DNA of 64,000 nucleotides from Amycolatopsis sp. 195334CR (GTDB lineage: Bacteria; Actinomycetota; Actinomycetes; Mycobacteriales; Pseudonocardiaceae). Both the position numbers and the translations under genes were made by a program. This document shows positions 16,288 through 24,388 of the stretch, piece by piece. The stretch covers positions 4,588,001 to 4,652,000 of the forward strand of contig NZ_JAFJMJ010000001.1 in NCBI RefSeq assembly GCF_017309385.1. Direction: 5' to 3'. The notes under the pieces were generated by a model. It was not told where the DNA came from. It saw only the letters and a list, made by a program, of their open reading frames with translations, and ran no database searches. Each line of letters starts with the position of its first letter. The first letter of the stretch is position 1.

Positions 16288-16563
16288 GTGAGCAAGGCAT
16301 GGGCAGGAGGATCGACGCGCCGCTGGCGCAAGACTCGCCTGCACGTGCTCAATCGCGACCGGTGGACCTGCCAGCTCTGCGGCCAGGTGATCAGCCCAGG
16401 CCTGCGCCCACCACACCCGCGTAGCGCCAGCGTGCACCACACCCGGGGCAAGCGGTATGGCGATGACCCGCGCTACCTGCAAGCAGCGCACCGCCAGTGC
16501 AACCAGCAGGTCGGCGACCCCACCCGGCACGACCCCGAGCCCAAGGCGATGACCGCATGGTGA
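16288..16563 (+). CDS. HNH endonuclease next to terminase
   Basis: 91-residue HNH protein. TRLHVLNRDRWTCQLCG and SVHHTRGKRYGDDPRYLQAAHRQCNQQ carry the two Cys pairs and the HHx-H/N catalytic core of the phage-terminase-associated HNH family. In cos-type phages such proteins work with large terminase to cut the cohesive ends. GTG 16288 follows a purine-rich stretch (ACAGGGGG). It opens the late operon. Confidence 0.9.
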   Translation: MSKAWAGGSTRRWRKTRLHVLNRDRWTCQLCGQVISPGLRPPHPRSASVHHTRGKRYGDDPRYLQAAHRQCNQQVGDPTRHDPEPKAMTAW

Positions 16564-16718
16564 CCCGCGCGCGCTCGAACCCGTCGGTGAGCACCGACAC
16601 GCACGGCCTGTTCAGGGCCTCGGTGCCGTTTTTTCCTGACCGAGGTGTAGATGGACATCCCGTCCCCTGTGTCCTCTCTCTCCCTGGGCTCTCAGGACCA
16701 CGAGGTGGTGCCCGATGA
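16557..16718 (+). CDS. possible 53-residue protein between HNH and small terminase
   Basis: ATG 16557 overlaps the HNH stop and the frame closes on the start of the small terminase gene (ATGA), giving perfect coupling. The amino acid sequence (rich in Pro, Ser and Gly, with VPFFPDRGVDGHPVP) looks unlike a folded protein. The DNA holds a T6 run and a long pyrimidine tract (16660-16690), unusual here, and may instead be part of the packaging (cos/pac) region. Confidence 0.3.
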   Translation: MVTRARSNPSVSTDTHGLFRASVPFFPDRGVDGHPVPCVLSLPGLSGPRGGAR

Positions 16719-17068
16719 ATGAGGAGCAGGAGCCCGAGGACACCCGCTCGACGCCGGTCGCGGACGCGGTGGGCGTGACGCTGGACGTGCTCGATCTCGC
16801 CGACGAGGACCAGGCCGCCGCCGCGCTGGCGCGGAACCTCGCAGAACGGCTCGATACGGAGAAGTCGGCGCGGACAGCCGCAGAACTCGCCGGAAAGCTG
16901 CTCGCGGTGCTGGAGAGCCTGGGAGCCACGCCCGCCGCCCGCAAGGCGATCTTGCCGAAGGGGGGTGAGGTCGGTGACAGCCCTGCTCGAACCGCCCGCG
17001 ACGAGCTACGCGCCCGCCGCGCTGCTCGGGCGTACGGAGCCCCGGATCTGGACTCCGCCCCTTCGTGA
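16715..17068 (+). CDS. putative terminase small subunit
   Basis: 117-residue helical protein directly before large terminase and overlapping it by 95 bp in another frame. The middle (AAALARNLAERLDTEKSARTAAELAGKLLAVLESLGATPAAR) resembles the helical small terminases of actinophages. No clear HTH is seen, so the call rests on position, size and general similarity. Confidence 0.6.
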   Translation: MNEEQEPEDTRSTPVADAVGVTLDVLDLADEDQAAAALARNLAERLDTEKSARTAAELAGKLLAVLESLGATPAARKAILPKGGEVGDSPARTARDELRARRAARAYGAPDLDSAPS

Positions 17069-18494
17069 GCTGACCTCGGACACCTCGTACGGCTACGACG
17101 TCTGCACCTTCGCCCGCGACGTGATGGCCCGGCCGCTGGACCCGTGGCAGGAGTTCGCGGTGATCCACGGTGGCGAGCTGTTGCCGGACGGCCGCCCGCG
17201 CTTCCGCACCGTGCTGATGCTCGTTGCCCGGCAGAACGGCAAGACCGACCTGCTGGTGACGTTGTCGTTGTTCTGGCTGTACGTCGAGCAGGTGCGCCTT
17301 GTGCTGGGCATGTCGACCAATTTGGACTACGCCAAGGAGAGTTGGGAAAAGGCCGTCGACCTGGCCGAGTCCATTCCGGAACTGGCCGAGGAGATACAGC
17401 AGATTCGCCGGGCCAACGGCGAGCAGTTCCTCCGCACCGTCCACAAGAGCAGGTACAAGATCGCCGCGAGCAACCGGAAGGGCGGCCGGTCGCTGACCAT
17501 CAACCGGTTGATCGCCGACGAACTGCGTGAACATCACGACTGGTCGGCCTACAACGCGGCCATGCCCGCCATGAACGCCGTGGCGGACGCACAAGCCTGG
17601 CTGATCTCGAACCAGGGCGATGACCGCGCGGTGGTGCTGGACTCGCTGCGCAAGGCCGCCTTGCAAGCGATCGCGGATGGCACCGTGGACTCCTCGGAGG
17701 AACGCCTCGGCCTGTTCGAGTGGTCCGCCCCGGACGGCTCCCGGGCCACCGACGTGGACGCGCTCGCGCAGGCGAATCCCAACCTCGGCCGCCGGATCGA
17801 CCTCGCCGGACTGCTCGGCGACGCCCGGCGGGCGGAAGGAGCCGGCGGGGAGGAGCTGGCCGGATTCAAGACCGAGATTTTGTGCATGCGGGTGCCGATG
17901 CTCGATCCGGCCATCGACAGCGAGAAGTGGGCCGCTTGCCTGGACCCCGGCGCCATGCCGGAGCCACGCTCGCAGGTGGCGCTGTGCTTCGACGTGTCCA
18001 TCGACGGCCGTCACGCCACGCTGGCCGCCGCCGCTGTCCTCCCGGATGGCCGCGTGCGGGTCGAGATCGTGGCCGCCTGGACGGACATGGGCGAGATGCG
18101 CCGGGACCTGCGGGGCTGGGTGCGCCGGGTCGGTCCCGGTGTGATCGGCTGGTTCCCGTCCGGCCCGGCCGCTGCTTACGCCGCCGTGCTCACCGAGGAC
18201 GAGCGTGGCGACTGGCCGCCCAAGGACGTGGTGATCGAGGGCATCCGGGCCGACGTGCCTGCTGTTTGCATGGGTTTTGCCGACTTGGTGTCCAACGGCG
18301 GCATTGCGCAGTCCGGTGACCCCCTGCTGGACGCGCAGGCGGCGGGCACGGAGAAGCTTCGCCAGGGCGACACCTGGCGGTTCACCCGGCGCGGTGCCGG
18401 GCATTGCGACGCCACGTACTCCGTGGCCGGTGCGACGCACCTTGCTCGCACGCTGCCCGAGGACAAGCCTGCCGCCTGGTTCGGCGTGGTGTGA
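16974..18494 (+). CDS. terL: terminase large subunit
   Basis: 506-residue packaging motor and nuclease. Walker A variant ARQNGKT at residues 85-91, Walker B LIADE at 179-183, and a nuclease-domain start at CFDVSIDG. It cuts concatemeric phage DNA and drives it through the portal using ATP. GTG 16974 is preferred (GGGGTGAGG just upstream); GTG 16965 is a three-codon longer alternative. Large overlap with the small terminase gene is unusual but both frames are open and plausible. Confidence 0.93.
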   Translation: MTALLEPPATSYAPAALLGRTEPRIWTPPLRELTSDTSYGYDVCTFARDVMARPLDPWQEFAVIHGGELLPDGRPRFRTVLMLVARQNGKTDLLVTLSLFWLYVEQVRLVLGMSTNLDYAKESWEKAVDLAESIPELAEEIQQIRRANGEQFLRTVHKSRYKIAASNRKGGRSLTINRLIADELREHHDWSAYNAAMPAMNAVADAQAWLISNQGDDRAVVLDSLRKAALQAIADGTVDSSEERLGLFEWSAPDGSRATDVDALAQANPNLGRRIDLAGLLGDARRAEGAGGEELAGFKTEILCMRVPMLDPAIDSEKWAACLDPGAMPEPRSQVALCFDVSIDGRHATLAAAAVLPDGRVRVEIVAAWTDMGEMRRDLRGWVRRVGPGVIGWFPSGPAAAYAAVLTEDERGDWPPKDVVIEGIRADVPAVCMGFADLVSNGGIAQSGDPLLDAQAAGTEKLRQGDTWRFTRRGAGHCDATYSVAGATHLARTLPEDKPAAWFGVV

Positions 18495-18704
18495 ATGGAG
18501 CCTGACGTGAACGAAACGCTGAAGCGGATGTGGGCGCTGTGGCCACCGGCCGCACAGATCGCCGGGGTGCTCATGATCCTGGCAGGTCTGGTGCTGTTGG
18601 TGGCGTTGCTGGCCGGACCGGTGTACGGCGCGGTGGCCGCGCTGGTGCTCGGCGGTGTGGTGCTGGTCGCGCTCGGCGTGCTGCGTGAAGCCGGGAGGCT
18701 GTAA
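18495..18704 (+). CDS. 69-residue two-span membrane protein
   Basis: Starts directly after the terL stop and ends directly before the portal start. Two hydrophobic helices (AGVLMILAGLVLLVALLAG and YGAVAALVLGGVVLVALGVL). A small membrane protein between terminase and portal is not part of the core packaging machinery. Function unknown. Confidence 0.65.
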   Translation: MEPDVNETLKRMWALWPPAAQIAGVLMILAGLVLLVALLAGPVYGAVAALVLGGVVLVALGVLREAGRL

Positions 18705-19970
18705 ATGGGACTCGGGAAGACGTTCATGCGGGCGGACACCGCAGCGCAACACCTGCGGATGATCGTTTCGGACGGGTGGCGCATCGCGCCCGCCGCCGAC
18801 TTGGTCGGCGACCAGGGGTGGGGCCACTACGGCCTGGTGCGTGCGCTCGGGGTGCCTGGTGTGGGTCGGGCGGTGACGCTGATCTCGGACCTGATCGGCG
18901 GGCTGCCGTGGGACGCCTACACGACACACGGCCGGGAGATTCCCGAGAAGATCAGCCCGCGTCCGATGCTGTTGGAGCAGCCGAACCCCGAAGAGATCCG
19001 CATGGTGACCTTCGCGGCCTGGGCGGTGGACTACCTGTTGCACGGCAACGCCATCGGGGTGATCGCCGAGCGAAATGCGCTCGGCGTGCCGACCGCTGTG
19101 GTGCCCGTGCCCGCCTGCCGGGTTGGTGTGCGTCGAGCTGGTGGCCAGACATATGCCGTGCTGCCCGAGGGGGCGATCGAGTACTCCATCGGCTCGCGCA
19201 CTTTCTCGTCCCATGAGGTGATCCACGTGAAGGCACTGGCTGAACCGGGTGCGCTGCGCGGTGTCGGCGTGCTGGAGGCTCACCTCAACGGCGCCGGTGC
19301 GCTGGACCTTGCCGGCGAGTTGGCCCGGCAGGCACGCAACATCGACGGCAACGGTGTCCCGACCGGTGTGCTGAAGGCGATGAGCCCGGACGTGACCGAG
19401 GACCAGCTGCGCGCGGCCAAGCTCGCGTGGATGACCTCGCAGCGGGACCGCACGGTGGCCGCGCTCGGTCCCGGCACCGAATTCGAGGCGCTGGCGTGGA
19501 ATCCCGAGGAGCTGCAACTCATCGAGGCGCGGAAGTTCAGCTTGCTGGAGGTGGCCAACATCTTCGGCCTGCCGCCGCGATACCTCGGTGCGTCATCCGG
19601 CGACTCGATGACCTACTCGACCTCCGAGACCGAGGCCATCGAGCTGCTCAAGCTCAGCATCGGCGGCCACCTGACGCGGTTCGAGCAGACACTGTCCCTC
19701 GCCTTCCCGCGTGGCACGCAGGTTCGGGCGGATCTCAGCGTTCTGCTGCGCTCGGACACGACCGCCCGCTACAACGCCTACAAAACCGGGATCGACGCTG
19801 GGTTCCTGCTTCCGTCGGAGGCTCGCGCCAAGGAAGACGACCTCCCGCCAGTCGAAGGCATCGACCATCGCCCGCGTCCGCAGCAGTCGCCACCTGAGCA
19901 GCCGCCGGGCGCCGTCGTACCGCTGTCGAAGAGCAAGACCACCCCGGCCAGCAAGGAGATCGCCTCATGA
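18705..19970 (+). CDS. portal protein, HK97 family
   Basis: 421-residue portal: VGRAVTLISDLIGGLPW at the start, the LLHGNAIGVI core strand, HVKALAEPGALRGVGVLEAH, and FGLPPRYLGASSGDSMTYSTSE, characteristic of HK97-type portals. It forms the dodecameric ring at one capsid vertex through which DNA passes. It is followed by a Pro/Ser-rich disordered tail (PRPQQSPPEQPPG). The stop overlaps the next ATG (ATGA). Confidence 0.93.
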   Translation: MGLGKTFMRADTAAQHLRMIVSDGWRIAPAADLVGDQGWGHYGLVRALGVPGVGRAVTLISDLIGGLPWDAYTTHGREIPEKISPRPMLLEQPNPEEIRMVTFAAWAVDYLLHGNAIGVIAERNALGVPTAVVPVPACRVGVRRAGGQTYAVLPEGAIEYSIGSRTFSSHEVIHVKALAEPGALRGVGVLEAHLNGAGALDLAGELARQARNIDGNGVPTGVLKAMSPDVTEDQLRAAKLAWMTSQRDRTVAALGPGTEFEALAWNPEELQLIEARKFSLLEVANIFGLPPRYLGASSGDSMTYSTSETEAIELLKLSIGGHLTRFEQTLSLAFPRGTQVRADLSVLLRSDTTARYNAYKTGIDAGFLLPSEARAKEDDLPPVEGIDHRPRPQQSPPEQPPGAVVPLSKSKTTPASKEIAS

Positions 19971-20173
19971 CCGCGCGCAAGAACAGCCCCCGCAAGCCCG
20001 CCGTGAAGCCGACCCCGGACTCCACTCCGGAACCGGCTCGGTGCCGCGTCGGCCGAGACCTTGAACCCGACGCCCCGGAGTGCCCGCGCTCGGAGTTCGA
20101 GTCCGGCACCGGCTTGTGCAACCTGCACTTCGTGACCCGCCTGGACCTGCGAGAGGTGGCCCGCCATGACTGA
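19967..20173 (+). CDS. 68-residue cysteine-containing phage protein, unknown
   Basis: Basic Pro-rich N-terminus (TARKNSPRKPAVKPTPDS), then three cysteines in CRVGRD, CPRSEF and CNLHF, a possible zinc site. Coupled to the portal stop and overlapping the protease start by 8 bp. Function unknown. Confidence 0.6.
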   Translation: MTARKNSPRKPAVKPTPDSTPEPARCRVGRDLEPDAPECPRSEFESGTGLCNLHFVTRLDLREVARHD

Positions 20174-20972
20174 AGTGATGACCCGGCAGTGGATGCCGGA
20201 GCTGGAGGTCCGGTCTGCCGGGGACGGCCGCACCATCTGCGGGATCGCCGTCCCGTACGGGCGCCCGCAGCCGATCGACTCGCGGCTGACCGAGCAGTTT
20301 GCCCGGGGCGCGTTCAACGCCCAGCTTCGGGCCGCGCACCGGGTGCCGTTCATGCGCGACCACGGTCCGCACGGCGGGAAGCTCATCGGTGTGGCAACCG
20401 AACTGCGCGACGACGCCGCCGGGCTGTATGGGGAGTGGCGGGTGTCCAGGACCGAAGTCGGTGACGAGACGCTGGAACTGGTCAAGGACGGCGCCCTCTC
20501 GGAGCTGAGCATCGGGTTCCGGGAGGGGCAGAATCGAACGCTGCCCGGCGGGGTGATCGAGCGCGCCACCGCGACGCTGACCGAAGTCGCCATCGTCATG
20601 GCGGGCGCCTACGGACAATCTGCGGCTGTTGCGTCGGTGCGAGCCCAGTCCATAGTGGACCGCCGCACGGAGCTGGCGCAGATCGTGGCCGGGCTGCCCG
20701 TGCTCTCCGCGCAAGCCGAGGAGCTGACCCGCTCGGCGGGCGGCTCCAATCTCAAGCACGGGCCGGGGTCGCCGCTGTGGACGTACTGGACCGGTCCGGA
20801 AGGTCTGGCCCGCTACGCCAATGCCGTACACCCCTGGACGACGCTGCGCAACGCGTTGCTGTCCGAGGGCATTCCGGCGTCGATGGCCGACGGACTGGCC
20901 ACGAACATCATGCAGGCCACCCCGGCCGGGCGGGCGCTGTTCGCGGCGCATCACGGCTCGAAGGCGAACTAA
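20166..20972 (+). CDS. prohead protease, HK97 family, with a C-terminal extra domain
   Basis: 268 residues. The first 160 are an HK97-type capsid maturation protease: CGIAVPYGRPQPID, PFMRDHG with the catalytic histidine, and GALSELSIGF with the catalytic serine. It cleaves the capsid delta domain. The last 70 residues (SPLWTYWTGPEGLARYANAVHPW...) form a separate domain that actinophages also carry as an independent small protein, so this looks like a fusion. It lies between portal and capsid, as usual. Confidence 0.9.
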   Translation: MTEVMTRQWMPELEVRSAGDGRTICGIAVPYGRPQPIDSRLTEQFARGAFNAQLRAAHRVPFMRDHGPHGGKLIGVATELRDDAAGLYGEWRVSRTEVGDETLELVKDGALSELSIGFREGQNRTLPGGVIERATATLTEVAIVMAGAYGQSAAVASVRAQSIVDRRTELAQIVAGLPVLSAQAEELTRSAGGSNLKHGPGSPLWTYWTGPEGLARYANAVHPWTTLRNALLSEGIPASMADGLATNIMQATPAGRALFAAHHGSKAN

Positions 20973-21100
20973 CCACTGTAGTCCGATGATCGGTTACACT
21001 GAAGTCTGACGCGGACGCCGACACCTCAGCCCCTCACCGAAGCTGACACCCCGGCCTCTCGGGCGGAACCCATTCGTTCCGACACCGGGAGGACGGCGTC

Positions 21101-22426
21101 ATGCCGAACCCGTACCTGGTCCGGTTGCGTGAGCAGCATGACGCGCTGCGGTCCTCGATTGAGGGCTTGCAGACGCGCGCCGCCGAGGGCAACCGCGACC
21201 TGTCCGAAGAGGAGCTTCGCTCGGTCACCGAGCAGGCCACCCAGCTCAAGGCCCTGACCGATCAGATCGAGTCGCTGACCGAGGTCGAAACCCGCTCGCG
21301 CCGCGTCGGCGAACTCGCCGCCTCGCTGAACGAGGACAGCGACGAGGACAAGAACGTCCCGCTGAGCCTCGGCGGTGAGCAGAGCAGGTCCCGCACCACC
21401 ACCCGCGACCGCGACCCCGGCCACTACCGTTCGGTGGCCGCTGGTGGCCAGCACTCGTTCTTCGGGGACCACTTCCGCGCCGTCAAGCACGGCGACGTCG
21501 AGGCCAAGAAGCGTCTCGACGAGCACATGCGCGCGGTTACGCAGGCTTCGGGCGGAGTGGGCATCGTTCCGCCGAAATGGCTGCTCGACGAGCATCAGAC
21601 GCTCGCGCGGCAGAACCGCGTCGTGGCGGATCTGGTTCGTCACATCGATCTCGGGCAGGACCCGCGCCCGCTGGTGCTGTCGAAGCAGACCGGCGGCACG
21701 GACGCCAACATCACCACGCAGAGCGCCGAGGGCGCCAACAACGCCGGGTGGGGCACCGACCGCTACACCAGTGACGTCGACACCCTCACGCCGGTGTTCA
21801 AGGCCGCGTGGCAGGACGTGTCCCGCCAACTGCTGGACGCGTCCACCCCTGCCGTCGATGCCCTGATCTTCGGTGACCTGCGCTCGGCGTGGGATGCCGT
21901 GGTCGAGGGGCTGACCTGTGCGGCCATCCTCGGCGCCTCCGGCACCGCCGCAGGGACCACCTTTGCCACCGAGGCCGCGTTCAAGGCCAGCGCCGCCGCG
22001 ATCGACGCAGTGGTGGATGCCCAGACTGCGGTGGCCGGTGACCAGCGTGGCCCGGCAGATCTCGCGGTGATGAACTTCCGTCGCTTCGGCGCGTTCCGCA
22101 AGCTCAAGGACAACAACAACCGGCCCCTCATGCCGGTCTCGCGCTACGGTCCGCAGAACGCCAACGGCGCGCTGGACAACCGCCTCATCGGTGACATCGA
22201 GGGTGTGGACGCGGTGGCCAGCGCCGGTGTCCCGACCGCCTACGCCGAGAAGTACGCCGTGCTGCGCCGCAACGCGGTGCTCCTGGCGGAGTCCGGTGTG
22301 CAGGACTTCACCTACGAGCAGGCCGGTGGCCCGGCGTTCGTGCGGATGGGCCTGTGGGGCTACGTCGGGACGCTGGTCCGCAACCCGGGCAGCATCTCGA
22401 TCCAGACCGTGACCGCCGCGAGCTGA
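21101..22426 (+). CDS. major capsid protein, HK97 fold
   Basis: 441 residues. The N-terminal about 100 form a charged coiled-coil delta domain (LREQHDALRSSIEGLQ...LSEEELRSVTEQATQLKAL), removed by the protease. The rest has the HK97 capsid pattern, including VGIVPPKWL, FKAAWQDVSRQLLDAS and DIEGVDAVASAGVP near the end. A 128-bp gap before the start is the largest inside the structural operon and could hold an internal promoter for high expression (a TTACACT hexamer-like sequence lies at about 20994-21000). Confidence 0.93.
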   Translation: MPNPYLVRLREQHDALRSSIEGLQTRAAEGNRDLSEEELRSVTEQATQLKALTDQIESLTEVETRSRRVGELAASLNEDSDEDKNVPLSLGGEQSRSRTTTRDRDPGHYRSVAAGGQHSFFGDHFRAVKHGDVEAKKRLDEHMRAVTQASGGVGIVPPKWLLDEHQTLARQNRVVADLVRHIDLGQDPRPLVLSKQTGGTDANITTQSAEGANNAGWGTDRYTSDVDTLTPVFKAAWQDVSRQLLDASTPAVDALIFGDLRSAWDAVVEGLTCAAILGASGTAAGTTFATEAAFKASAAAIDAVVDAQTAVAGDQRGPADLAVMNFRRFGAFRKLKDNNNRPLMPVSRYGPQNANGALDNRLIGDIEGVDAVASAGVPTAYAEKYAVLRRNAVLLAESGVQDFTYEQAGGPAFVRMGLWGYVGTLVRNPGSISIQTVTAAS

Positions 22427-22428
22427 CG

Positions 22429-22782
22429 ATGAGCACCTGGCCGCCCACGCTGGCGCAGTACAAGGCCGATCAGAAGGTCGGCGAGTCCGACACGCGCGAC
22501 GACGAGCGGTACCGGTCCAACTTGGACGCGGCGGTGGCGTTCGTCGAGCGTGTGCGGCCAGGGTTCAACTACACCGACCACCCGGGCAGCGAGCTTCCCG
22601 CGCCGACGGCCGATCTGGCGCTGGGCACCATCCGGCTTGCCGCGCGCTGGGTGGCACGGGCGAAGTCCCCGGACGCCATGGTGAACATGGGCGAGATGGG
22701 AACGGGCAGGGTGTCCTCGTTCGACGCGGACATCGATCGCCTGCTCGGGATCGGGCGGCACCAGGGGCCGGTGTTCGCATGA
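22429..22782 (+). CDS. head-tail connector protein
   Basis: 117 residues, immediately after the capsid gene. WPPTLAQYKADQKVGESDTRDDERYRSNLDAAVAFVE and ALGTIRLAARWVAR form the helical bundle typical of gp6/gp15-type head completion proteins that extend the portal channel. ATG 22429 follows the capsid stop by 2 bp. Confidence 0.75.
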   Translation: MSTWPPTLAQYKADQKVGESDTRDDERYRSNLDAAVAFVERVRPGFNYTDHPGSELPAPTADLALGTIRLAARWVARAKSPDAMVNMGEMGTGRVSSFDADIDRLLGIGRHQGPVFA

Positions 22783-23150
22783 GCGCCATCCGTGCCGCCG
22801 CCGACGAGCTGACTACCGCGCTGTCCACGGTGGACGGTGTGCGACTGCACGAGCTGGGCGAGGCCATCGACCCGCCCGGCTTGGTGCTCGGCGCTCCCCG
22901 GCTGGCGTGGCAGGCGTACTCGACCGGCCTGCCCACCTCGGCGACGTTCCCGGTGTTCCTGGTCGTCGGGTTCTCCGATCGGGCGCTGACCGAGTTGTGG
23001 GACCTGATTCCCGTTGTGGCCGAGGTGATCGAGAACGAGACCGACGGCACGATCTCGGGCGCGAACCCGGGCACTTACGTCGGCTCGAACACCGAATTGC
23101 CTTGCTACACGTTCGACGTCGATTTCCCGCTGACACAAGAAAGGCCCTGA
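22779..23150 (+). CDS. probable head-tail joining or tail terminator protein
   Basis: 123 residues, coupled to the connector (ATGA). Helix (AIRAAADELTTALS), then strands including LAWQAYSTGLPTSATFPVFLVVG and TELPCYTFDVDFPL. Size, position before the tail tube gene and alpha/beta pattern fit a tail terminator, but no motif is decisive. Confidence 0.5.
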   Translation: MSAIRAAADELTTALSTVDGVRLHELGEAIDPPGLVLGAPRLAWQAYSTGLPTSATFPVFLVVGFSDRALTELWDLIPVVAEVIENETDGTISGANPGTYVGSNTELPCYTFDVDFPLTQERP

Positions 23151-23153
23151 GCG

Positions 23154-23567
23154 ATGGGCATTCACCAGAAGCGGTTGAAGGTCATCGAGTTCACCATCGA
23201 CGGCACCTCGTTCGAGTGCCAGGTGAACACGTGGAACCTCGACCCCGGCATCGAAGACGGTGACCGGCTCTACAGTTTCTGCCCGGACGGGGAAGCGGTG
23301 GAGGAGACCGACCCGGAGCCCACGCTGGAGATCAAGTTCTTCTCCGACTGGCGGAGTAACGGGATCTCGGCCTACCTGTGGGAGCACAACGGCGAGACCG
23401 CCGAGTTCGAGCTGAACCACCACCCGAACGTCCCCGGCGAGCACGTGAAGTGGACCGGCGAGTTGATCATCAAGCCCGGCCCCGCCGGTGGCGAGGTGCG
23501 GGAAACCGAGTTCACCGAGGTCACGTTCCAGTGCGTCGGCCTCCCCGTCTTCGAGAGGGTGTCCTGA
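23154..23567 (+). CDS. probable major tail tube protein
   Basis: 137-residue beta-rich protein (VIEFTIDGTSFECQVNTWNLDPG, LEIKFFSDWRSNGISAYLW, GEVRETEFTEVTFQC). The alternating strands and position between the joining proteins and the tail chaperones match a short siphovirus tail tube subunit, which stacks as hexamers. ATG 23154 follows AGAAAGGCCCTGAGCG. Confidence 0.7.
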   Translation: MGIHQKRLKVIEFTIDGTSFECQVNTWNLDPGIEDGDRLYSFCPDGEAVEETDPEPTLEIKFFSDWRSNGISAYLWEHNGETAEFELNHHPNVPGEHVKWTGELIIKPGPAGGEVRETEFTEVTFQCVGLPVFERVS

Positions 23568-23568
23568 C

Positions 23569-23913
23569 ATGGCGCGCTTGTCTCCGGCCACGCAGGCGAT
23601 CGTCCGAACCGGACTCGCCCCGGCGCTGACCGCCCCCAACGGGGACGGCGACATCATCGACACCGGCAGGGTCTTCCTCGAAGTCGCCAACGGTGGCGGC
23701 TCACCGATCACCGTGACCGTGGTGTCCACCGCCGAGGTGGACGGCCTGCCGGTCGAGGACCTGGAGGTCTCGGTTCCCGCCGCCGGGCGGCGCCTCATCG
23801 GCCCGTTCGCCAAGACCACGTTCGGCCAGCCCGCCGGCGACGCCAACGTGGGCAAGGCGTTCGTCAACTACTCCGGCACCACGAGTGTCACGAGGGGAGT
23901 GTTCGCGCTGTGA
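23569..23913 (+). CDS. virion-associated beta protein, unknown
   Basis: 114 residues, beta-rich: VFLEVANGGGSPITVTVVSTA, LEVSVPAAGRRLIGPF, GKAFVNYSGTT. Similar small proteins occur in the head-tail regions of actinophages and may decorate the capsid or complete the neck. Starts 1 bp after the tail tube stop and overlaps the chaperone start by 4 bp. Confidence 0.55.
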   Translation: MARLSPATQAIVRTGLAPALTAPNGDGDIIDTGRVFLEVANGGGSPITVTVVSTAEVDGLPVEDLEVSVPAAGRRLIGPFAKTTFGQPAGDANVGKAFVNYSGTTSVTRGVFAL

Positions 23914-24179
23914 TCACGTTCAAGCTCAAGGACGACAGCGGCGAGGTCGAGGAGGTCACCGCGACCACGCGGGACATCCTGAACTGGGAGCGCACGTCGA
24001 AGAACAAGAGCTTCGGCGGCCTGGTGGACAACCAGGAGATCGGCGACTTCTACAAGATTGCGTTCTTCGCCGCCAAGCGCACGGTCGGTTTCGTGGGTAC
24101 GCAGCAGGACTTCGAGCAGAGGTACGACCTGGAGTTCGAAGTGGACGACGAGGTGGACCCTACGAACGCGGCTCCCTGA
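23910..24179 (+). CDS. tail assembly chaperone (short form, gpG-like)
   Basis: 89 residues: ITFKLKDDSGEVEEVTATTRDILNWERTSKNKSF, then an acidic end. A conserved pattern for actinophage tail chaperones upstream of the tape measure. A second frame continues past the TGA at 24177-24179, consistent with production of a longer gpGT-type product by frameshifting. Confidence 0.75.
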   Translation: MITFKLKDDSGEVEEVTATTRDILNWERTSKNKSFGGLVDNQEIGDFYKIAFFAAKRTVGFVGTQQDFEQRYDLEFEVDDEVDPTNAAP

Positions 24180-24361
24180 GTCGCCAGATCATCGCCCTGG
24201 CCCTCTCGACGTCCATCCCGATGGATTACTGGGCCGAGCAAGACGAGAAGACCCTGAACACCGCGTGGGCACTGCTCAAGGAGCAGGAAGGCCACGCCGA
24301 GAAACCCGCCGCCCGGGGGAAACGGGCGCCCGGGGCCGGTGGCCCGCAGTACAGCGGATGA
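24140..24361 (+). CDS. frameshifted tail chaperone extension (gpT-like)
   Basis: In the -1 frame relative to 23910-24179 the sequence continues SRQIIALALSTSIPMDYWAEQDEKTLN, a typical second half of siphovirus tail chaperones, to the stop at 24361. There is no start codon with a ribosome-binding site, so it should be made by a -1 slip before 24177. No canonical X-XXY-YYZ heptamer stands out; GGACCCT near 24156 is the best of poor candidates. Start given here is only the beginning of the overlap searched. Confidence 0.6.
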   Translation, partial: SGRRGGPYERGSLSRQIIALALSTSIPMDYWAEQDEKTLNTAWALLKEQEGHAEKPAARGKRAPGAGGPQYSG

Positions 24362-24388
24362 CCGACTGGACCCGGGGAGGTGGGCACG

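Noticed and set aside
16692..19517. 941-codon leftward frame opposite terminase and portal
   Set aside because: Composition is His/Arg/Gly-rich with no motifs; the rightward frames carry unmistakable terminase and portal signatures. High-GC third positions keep the opposite strand open.
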